A DNA stretch of 14,855 nucleotides from Lichtheimia corymbifera B2541 (Eukaryota; Mucoromycota; Mucoromycetes; Mucorales; Lichtheimiaceae). Below are positions 8,981 through 14,855 of this stretch, in pieces (the first letter of the stretch is position 1; every line of letters begins with the position of its first letter). The position numbers were made by a program, and so were the translations under genes. The stretch is from positions 1 to 14,855 of the forward strand of contig JNEU01000567.1 in NCBI GenBank assembly GCA_000697475.1, read 5' to 3'. The notes under the pieces are model-generated. The model made no database searches. It saw nothing but the letters and a program-made list of their open reading frames with translations, and was not told the DNA's origin.

Positions 8981-9363
8981 TGCGATCGCAGTCCGACATG
9001 GAGCTCATTAGCAAACCCATTGCGTCAAAGAGCGCCGAAAATGGTACGTAGGGGTGCAGCAGGCTGTGAAAGGCGACTTGGCTTGGTTAACACTGTGGGC
9101 TTAACTTCGAGCTTTTTTACAACGCTTCAGTGCCGGAATCTCGCCATCGACCAATGTCAAGAAGAATCAGCAACACGATCGTGGTGATGGAGGTCGACAA
9201 CTGCCGTGGGGAGAGGCAAACAAGACGACTCGCAAGGTGTACAACAAACGGGATCACTTACATTGAGATTGACGACCTTTTTGGAATCCATTGCGCAACC
9301 CTTCCACCTGGCACCCAATCACGTGCTTCCATGGCAACGCGACATGATGATATGATGCTTTAG
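8981..9363 (+). pseudogene. 5' part of duplicated gene family, copy 2
   Basis: This is the partner of 6040-6390 by colinear anchors. Exon 1 can be read from the ATG at 8998 (MELISKPIASKSAEN) to a donor GTACGT at about 9043. A matching acceptor, GCTTCAG, ends near 9130. The following frame reads VMEVDNCRGERQTRRLARC, then EIDDLFGIHCATLPPGTQSR, to a stop at 9361. The IDDLF...QSR block matches copy 1 mainly through third-position changes. Downstream the frame is lost, and three different frames each stay partly open to about 9680, so I treat this copy as decayed. Confidence 0.45.
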
Positions 9364-9734
9364 CTACTACAACGCTACAACACTGCACAACGTATTGCAT
9401 CAAGGCATTGGGTGATAAACAACCGTTTACAGGAGGTGGCCATCAATCGCTATCATTATTGGGCTTGCTGCTGCTTCTTGGCAAATGGACCAGCGACCTG
9501 GATACCGGATGCTTTATAAGCATTGGAACATACATGGTGGATGGATTATTATCGTGCAACGCAAAATGGAAGGCCATTTGCGCTTTCCCAAAGACTGCAA
9601 AGAACAACATAAAACGGGTCGCATGGGTGTGGAATGGACCATGACACAACAACCTCGAAGATACTTTTTTCTATGAGCGCTGTTCATGGTAGGTGCTGGT
9701 GACAAGTTGGTATTTTTTAGCCATATGCTGATGT

Positions 9735-10136
9735 ATGTTGATTCTTCCAAGGTTGGACTTCGGGGTCTTTATCAGGATCGGTATCACCAGTGGAAGCTGT
9801 TTCGTTGCGAGGGATGGCATTGGATACGCGGTGGTGGTTGGTTTTGATCCGTCTTCAAGCTGCTTTAAGGAATCCCCAATGGTGATTACATGCATTGTAT
9901 TGGACTATGATGGTACCCGCTATCTATGGATTCTCATTCCATTTCTATTTTCAAGGTATGTATCGAGATATAATTGAGACTGGTGTCGCCAGTATTAATG
10001 GATGTGTCTTGCTGTTTCTTAGGGGCGCATCATCGGGTCATCGATTTTGGTATGTCGTCAAATGGCACAAAAGTGGCCAAAATATTATGATGCAAGGTCT
10101 ACACGTTGCCATGGCTCATTCTGGCAAGGCACTGGT
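9735..10136 (+). CDS. 3' exons of duplicated gene family, copy 2 (partial)
   Basis: Two segments, about 9751-9955 and 10023-10136, join in phase across a 67-nt GT-AG intron (TCAAG|GTATGT to TTTCTTAG|G) and read about 106 residues without a stop. They begin LDFGVFIRIGITSGSC, then ARDGIGYAVVVGFDPSS, later VLDYDGTRYLWILIPFLF, and after the splice GHRFWYVVKWHKSGQN. A donor GTACGC at 10137 suggests a further exon near 10196. The block GVFIRIG...GIGYA parallels GVGIHLG...NGYA of copy 1. The upstream exon, probably carrying NAKWK near 9562, could not be joined with confidence. Function unknown. Confidence 0.4.
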
Positions 10137-10244
10137 ACGCTACATATACACCATTCTATACCTGGCAACTCTTTAACGCCATTTGTTTTAGGCTGCTTAC
10201 CAATCCTGGTCCTCCTTGATCATCTTTTGAGCACCCTAACCTAA

Positions 10245-11080
10245 TCAACATGTATGCTGGATGACAACAATCCTACACAAAACGAAAACCATTGGTGTTG
10301 AATATAAGCATCCTGACCGGTGTAAAGGTAGGCGACATTGAGGTTGGATATAAACGTCCTGTTTACTAAACTACAAACATGCATAGATACGTACACTTTG
10401 ACCTGGCGAAAGTTATTAGTATGTGGAATACAGTGACGGGATGGCGTTGGCAAGGGGCAAACTATGCTTTTGGATCTCACAGTGCTCATCCGGTTAAATA
10501 CGATTCATGTTGTATTCTGTCACTGTTTACGGATACCAATACTAGAAACATAGAATAGAACGTTCCTTACAAGCATATGACCTATCAGCAACAACAATAT
10601 AATAGTGTGAATAGGCATCATTCCAACAGCTAGAATCATCACCTTATATCTTCGATCTTCACATTAAACCATACATACGACTCCTAAAGGATCTTATCTT
10701 GTCTCTTTTATTACCAATACCACAATTTCATCAGCATCAACTCAAAACAAATATACGATGCGCTCGTTCTTGTTCAATTTCATTGTTACGGTACCCAGAG
10801 GATGACGGCGAGATCCACGAAGCCATTTCTCTCAAGCAAGTCTTTTGATATGATTGAGCATCAGCTTTCTTTATCTCGTTGCTTCCAGAATATGCTGTCA
10901 TGTTGGTGTTGGATGGTGTGTGCCCCCGAGGTGCCCTACATGCTGTATCCAGAGTAGGTTTCAACAACATTCGTGGTGAACTTTGAAGCGGATAAGGTAG
11001 GTTTTTCTAAGGGAATATTTCGATTACGTTTGTTTCCAGGGGGAAGCAAGTACTGACATGCATTAATTCTGATTCAGACA
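10245..11080. other. Mostly unassigned stretch with ambiguous coding potential at 10731-11080
   Basis: Between 10297 and 10362 a short imperfect direct repeat occurs (TTGAATATAAGCATCCTG and TTGGATATAAACGTCCTG). From 10970 to 10737 the minus strand has a plausible 77-codon frame (SNEIKKADAQSYQKT, ending AHRIFVLS). The plus strand also shows a good intron (AAG|GTAGGT at 10998 to TTTCCAG at about 11040) flanked by FVVNFEADK and GEASTDMH. The strands conflict and I cannot decide between them. The rest shows nothing clear. Confidence 0.25.
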
Positions 11081-11656
11081 CATAGCAAACCCACGTTGGT
11101 ATGAATTTGGTGGAGGTGCATGATAGCATGCTCTACGAAAATGCGAGTATCATAGTATCCTCTTACGATCCTTTGCTTTTCTAGCTCCTGTTTGGTCGCC
11201 TTCCATCTGCAACACGGCCGTCCGCACCCGACTTACTATCTGTGCGGAGCGTGTTGACCATGAAAAAGGATCACTTTTATGCAGGCCTATGTTACTATAG
11301 GGTGGAAAAACATAAACATCGATCTAACGCAAAACTTGAGAATGAAGCATAGAGTGGTCAGTAGAACAAAGGTGATCAGCATGACCAAAAGTATCTTGTG
11401 TCAAAATTTCAGCATTCATGTGGCCAATCTCAAAATTAGTGGTTTTGCCAGCGGCCAAAATAAAATCAGGTCGACCTCTTGAAACTTTTTGGCTGACATC
11501 AAATCGGTAAATTTGAGATTGGGCGGCCGATTCTTGAAACTTTGACATATGGTAGTTTTCATCATGCCGATCAACTTTGTTCTAGTTACCCCCCCATGCT
11601 GCATTGTAAAGTTTTGCGCTAGACCCCCGTTTATGTCTCGCTGCCCTATAGTAACA

Positions 11657-11664
11657 GGTGCTAT
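11657..11664. repeat. Target site duplication, left copy (GGTGCTAT)
   Basis: This 8-bp direct repeat is identical to 12415-12422 and immediately abuts the hAT terminal inverted repeat. The empty-site homologue in copy B carries one related 8-mer (GATGCGAT). Confidence 0.9.
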
Positions 11665-12414
11665 TAGGGATGGGCACTTTATTCGATTAATCGTTATTCG
11701 GCTTAGTTTGTTCGAATAAACCAGAATGAGAATAAGAATTGATCGACTCGAATAGAATAAGAACAAACAAGAGACCCTCTCGAATAGACCAGAACAAACA
11801 ACTTTTTATTCGAATAACTTTAGATCAAAGAGACCCCATTCGGCATTCATTCTATTATTCTATAGACCCCAATGGTAGATCGGCATGCCCATTGAGCTGA
11901 CCCTTTTGATAGCTTTTTCTTTCGTGAATCCACTATCATGTGTGTATATAGTACTGGTTCATGTGGTATATGAGTATTTCGGTTTCATAGGTGTATTCGC
12001 TCATGGATTGGGTGTAGCTGACCATGTCGTTCACTTGTATCATGTATATCCACTGCGGAATACGCCCCGACGACTAGCTAAGGATAACATTTCAGTCGGT
12101 GTATCTCATGTTGGCATGGCAACCACTTATCCCAGCAGTCTTCCTATGATCCGTGGACCTGAATGTGCAATGGAGTGACAAGGAATGGCCTTGGCGTTGA
12201 AGCCTGTAAGAATTGTATACTGTCCGAGTCCATTCGCGAACAATTCTGAAACAATATGTGGTCCATTCGAACACATTCGAATAACGTCGTATAGAATAAG
12301 AATAGAATAAGAATAAGAGCTGAGCAGCGCGAACAGAATAAGAATAAGAGTTTTTTATTCGAATAAAGCGGAATTATTCGGGAACACGTTCGATTCTTCG
12401 GATGCCCATCCCTA
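11665..12414. mobile_element. Non-autonomous hAT-superfamily element (750 bp)
   Basis: Perfect 12-bp terminal inverted repeats TAGGGATGGGCA (11665-11676) and TGCCCATCCCTA (12403-12414) are flanked by the perfect 8-bp direct repeat GGTGCTAT (11657-11664 and 12415-12422). An 8-bp duplication with TA-G-GG...CCC-TA type ends is characteristic of hAT elements. Both subterminal regions are dense in GAATAAGAATAAG and TTATTCGAATAA motifs, the type of clustered sites hAT transposases bind. The only longer frame inside (11885-12178) shows no BED or hATC features, so mobility would depend on a transposase elsewhere. Copy B of the host palindrome keeps the uninterrupted site (ACAGATGCGATTATAAAA, about 13430-13448). 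Confidence 0.92.
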
Positions 12415-12422
12415 GGTGCTAT
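12415..12422. repeat. Target site duplication, right copy (GGTGCTAT)
   Basis: Identical to 11657-11664, following TGCCCATCCCTA. The palindrome arm resumes directly after it with TATAAAA. Confidence 0.9.
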
Positions 12423-12566
12423 TATAAAACTGATCTTTCTTCATGAACACGCTCCACATGGATAGTGAAGCAGGTGCGGACGGCCGCGTTGCTGACTGTA
12501 AGCGACCAAAAGACAACTAGAAAACCAAAGGGTCATAAGGGGATACAGAGAAACGGGCATTTGCAT

Positions 12567-13922
12567 AGTATATGCTATTACGTACCTCCACCAGATCAGT
12601 ACCACCATCATTTTGCTTGGATAAAACCAATGTAGCTGCTGAAAATATTGCCCTCCACGATTCACTTAGGGTTATGCGAGTGGACCTGACCAAATATATG
12701 TATGCTCAAAGGTGATGTATCTGTTACAGCACCAAGCGCATATTCGATATGGTCAAGAGTTGTCCGTTTTACGCTGTATCGTGGGCAAAGCATCACGGAT
12801 TAAAGTAAATCAATCGCGGGGACGAATAGTTTGAGCAGCTCCGTTGGTTGGATCATAGCAAAATGTTCGTGGTATGACTTCAGTGGAGGTACATGATACC
12901 ATGCTCTACGAAAATGCCAGTTTCCTAGTATTTCCTTATGACTGTTGGATTTCTAGTTGTGGTTTGGTCGCTTTCCATCTGCACCTCGGCAGTCCGCACC
13001 TGCCTCACTATCCATGCGCAGCGTATTGATCATCAAGAAAGATCACTTTTATGATAGCATCTCTTACTATCAGGTAGCTAAACATAAACATGGGTCTAGC
13101 GAAAAAGTTTACAATGAAGCATAGGGGTGGTCACTAGAACAAAGATGGTCAGCATGGTTGAAAGTAACTTCTGTCAAAGTTTCAGGATCCAAATGCGCAA
13201 TCTCAAATTTAGTGCTTTCAACACCTGCCTAAATTGAAACCAGGTCATCCTCTTGAAACTTTTTGGACCACATCAAAATCGGTAAATTTGAGATTGCAGG
13301 ATTGGGTCATGAAACTTTGACACATGATACTCTCGACCATGCTGATCACCTTTGCTCTAGTGACCACTCCTATGCTTCATTGTAAAGTTTTGCGTTACAC
13401 CCATGTTTATGTTTCGCTACCCTATAGTAACAGATGCGATTATAAAAGTGATGTTTCGTGATGATCAACAGGCTGTGCATAGATAGTGAGGCACGTGCGG
13501 AAGGCTGCGTTGCAGATGGAACGGGACTAAACCATAACTAGAAAACCAAGGATCATAAGGAGATACTATGAAACTGGCATTTCGTCGAGCATGGTATCAT
13601 GTACCTCCAGTGAATTCATACCATCATGGGCTTGCTGTGATGCAACCACCGCAAATGCTCATAATATTCGCCCCCACAATTCCTTTACTTTAATCCGTGA
13701 TGCTTTGGCCACGATACAGCGTAAAACAGACCTCTCTAGACCACATCGACAATACGCTTGGTGGTATAACAGATAGTTCATCATTGAGGCTATATTTTGG
13801 TGAGGTCCACTTGTATAACCCTACGTTAATCGTGGAGGATAATAGTATCAGGAGCTGTGTTGGTTATATCATAGCAAAACGATGTTGGTATGAATTTGGT
13901 AGATGTATATGATAGCATGCTC
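12567..13922. mobile_element. Large imperfect palindrome (copy B core plus inverted spacers), about 1.36 kb
   Basis: Left arm 12567-13211 and right arm 13283-13922 are inverted complements about a 71-nt loop. Paired positions sum to roughly 26490-26494 throughout. Examples: CCACG near 12655 with CGTGG at 13831, CTAG at 12953 with CTAG at 13538, and CAATCTCAAATTTA at 13198 with TAAATTTGAGATTG at 13283. The core 12860-13625 is homologous to copy A. The outer parts (12621-12860 and 13625-13875) form a spacer present in inverted orientation on the two sides. The right arm ends in a truncated third unit (about 13875-13922). No transposase was found. Confidence 0.75.
12590..12880. repeat. Spacer S between palindromes, itself with inverted ends
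   Basis: The first and last ~75 bp of this spacer are inverted copies of each other. The start reads CATTTTGCTTGGATAAAACC, and the end read in reverse gives CATTTTGCTATGATCCAACC, followed in both cases by an AGCTGCT motif. The whole spacer recurs inverted at about 13610-13890. The array therefore alternates two palindromic modules that share the same end sequence. Confidence 0.6.
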
Positions 13923-14219
13923 ATATTTGTCAGTGATGGGAATGACATGTTCGAATGGCAGTGGCGGAGATTTTGTTGCAGTGGGTTTGGGAGGGCTGTT
14001 ATCGTTTGATTTGTTGAGAATGGCATAACCGGTTCCTATGAACCATCCTTGTTCAAGGTAGATGCTCATTTTAATAACGTGCCATAGGGCCCGAGGGCAT
14101 TGATGATCATTGATGACTGATTGGCATGTGGAACAGCGGGAAGGTTCGATAAGCTGACATTTACGATGTCCCAGTGCTGTGGAATGGGTACATGTCCAGG
14201 AATGAGGTTGTAATATCAC
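13923..14219 (-). pseudogene. Possible gene fragment cut by the palindrome array
   Basis: From 14219 to 13923 the minus strand is open and reads like protein: TCTHSTALGHRKC, then CSTCQSVINDHQC, MSIYLEQGWFIGTGYAILN, and PLPFEHVIPITDKYEH. The Cys/His spacing (HRKC, CSTC, HQC) could bind zinc but matches no family I can name. A stop lies directly upstream, there is no early ATG (first in-frame ATG at MSIYLEQ), and the natural frame ends where sequence of the palindrome arm begins. I infer a truncated exon. Chance openness is possible. Confidence 0.3.
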
Positions 14220-14308
14220 TTATACAGATGAAAAGGACAATAAGTCACGAGACTCAATATAAGAATGATCCTTTATTCAGTGGTGGTTGTTGTGCGTATT
14301 TATATCTC
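14212..14308 (-). promoter_or_regulatory. LTR-like TATA/poly(A) module, minus orientation
   Basis: On the minus strand, GATATAAATACG (about 14307-14296) is followed by TGAATAAAGGATC (14279-14267), GAGTCTC and TTATTGTCCTTTTCATC, ending near GATATTACA. The same order of motifs occurs in the opposite orientation at 14754-14855. A TATA box closely followed by AATAAA resembles the U3-R-U5 transition of an LTR. No reverse transcriptase or confirmed primer-binding site is seen here, so this may be a solo or fragmentary LTR. Confidence 0.35.
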
Positions 14309-14753
14309 AATGGATGATGGTGGATAAAGAGGGTGTGTATGTGTGTGCTTCCTAATAGAGTATACCGAGATGGTTTGTGTGATACAAATCATGCAATATG
14401 TGCTACAGTGATGGAGCGTGTATGTATATGGCAATAGACAGCCAAAATGGATAAGGTTGGTGATGACAAGGTAACTCTCACTCGGATGATAGGGGAATTC
14501 CCACTCATATGATAGGAAAGCAGGGTGACAAACGTGAGAATAGATGTCAGGATACAACAGAGGTGACCATTGCGAAGGGTGATTTTGGATCCTATATGCT
14601 TTTCGCATGTAAATCATAAGAGTTGAAAACGACTTCTGCTAGTGTTCTACGATGGGTGTTGCAAATGATCAAACTGTGGTATCCAAGGTAGTTTCTAGAA
14701 AGGATGTGTAAGCGGAGATGGGATCTATTCTAGCTGTATTTCAATATGAAAAG
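14309..14753. other. Stretch between the two LTR-like modules
   Basis: A minus-strand frame covers 14617-14300 (RIQNHPSQWSPLLYPD then EWEFPYHPSESY) but has no recognisable domain and ends in TH-repeat-like sequence from a TGTGTG tract at 14333-14350. It may be LTR U3 sequence rather than a gene. Nothing else identified. Confidence 0.25.
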
Positions 14754-14855
14754 TATATAAGGACAGGATGTTCAATAAAGGATCCCCATCTATTATTCAG
14801 TCTCACAGTACTTTTATTGTTATCCTTGCTATCATCCCCTACCAACATCACATTT
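14754..14855 (+). promoter_or_regulatory. LTR-like TATA/poly(A) module, plus orientation, cut by window end
   Basis: TATATAAGG (14754-14762) is followed by AATAAAGGATC (14773-14783), CAGTCTCAC and TTATTGTTATCCTTGCTATC. It aligns with the minus-strand module at 14308-14212, sharing an identical 11-mer AATAAAGGATC and the AGTCTC block. Its continuation lies beyond the window, where a coding region or the rest of a retroelement could be looked for. Confidence 0.35.

Larger units (their letters stand above)
11081..12620. mobile_element. Foldback/MITE-like palindromic element, copy A, interrupted by a hAT element
   Basis: Left arm 11081-11438 and right arm 11508-12620 (with 758 bp of inserted hAT plus target duplication) are imperfect inverted complements about a 69-nt loop. 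Without the insertion the unit is about 780 bp. Ends read CATAGCAAA...TGGTATGA, followed by GGAGGT and CATGATAGCATGCTC. The innermost arm pair is CAATCTCAAAATTA and TAAATTTGAGATTG. It encodes no transposase. Short open frames inside are by-products of the repeat. Sequence left of 11081 does not match the flank of the other units, so this is an end of the array. Confidence 0.75.

Noticed and set aside
9408..9676. Three overlapping open frames on the plus strand and one on the minus strand
   Set aside because: Each looks partly protein-like, and none can be joined to neighbours with confidence. Only the NAKWK similarity to copy 1 is used, as weak support.
11279..11766. Several short frames inside the palindrome arms
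   Set aside because: They occur as mirror pairs on both arms and strands, as expected for by-products of an inverted repeat.
11885..12178. 97-codon frame inside the hAT element
   Set aside because: No BED finger or hAT dimerisation motif, and hydrophobic low-information content. The element is non-autonomous.
1..14855. tRNA, rRNA or bacterial operon features
   Set aside because: No cloverleaf with A/B boxes, no rRNA signature and no Shine-Dalgarno-led gene clusters were found by eye.

Overview
This is a eukaryotic window, most likely from an early-diverging filamentous fungus (Mucoromycota-like). That is an inference from the many short GT-AG introns of about 50-70 nt, an AT-leaning base composition, and a KRBA2-like cellular-integrase gene of a kind I associate with such genomes. 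There are no bacterial operons, Shine-Dalgarno sites, rRNA or tRNA genes. The window looks like a transposon-rich accessory region.

Layout. (1) 1-2778, minus strand: the 5' eight exons of a DDE integrase gene. It has an HHCC zinc domain, a complete D,D,E core, a long acidic linker with a 24-residue repeat, and a C-terminal domain that runs off the left edge. Every splice phase fits except exon 3, which is one nucleotide short. (2) 3201-3342: a degenerate palindromic satellite built on an 18-bp perfect palindrome. (3) 3465-3806, minus: a small spliced reading frame overlapping the 3' end of the next gene. (4) 3766-5595, minus: a four-exon gene of 541 codons for an unrecognised membrane-anchored, repeat-rich, Pro/Ser/Thr-rich protein. 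All three introns are 68 nt and phase 1. (5) 6040-7309 and 8981-10136, plus: two diverged, partly decayed copies of an unrecognised gene family, separated by a four-unit repeat of about 155 bp (7545-8100) and a small candidate transcription unit (8145-8763). (6) 11081-13922: an array of long imperfect palindromes (foldback/MITE-like). A 750-bp non-autonomous hAT element with perfect 12-bp inverted ends and an 8-bp target duplication sits inside it. The sister palindrome preserves the empty site. (7) 13923-14855: a possible gene fragment cut by the array edge, and two oppositely oriented LTR-like promoter/poly(A) modules.

No pathway links these genes. The common theme is mobile DNA: integrase, hAT, foldback palindromes, LTR-like pieces and decaying duplicates. 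The firmest results are the integrase gene model with its single phase break, the hAT insertion with target duplication and empty site, and the four-exon gene model. Function calls for the non-transposon genes are weak because the window had to be read by eye.
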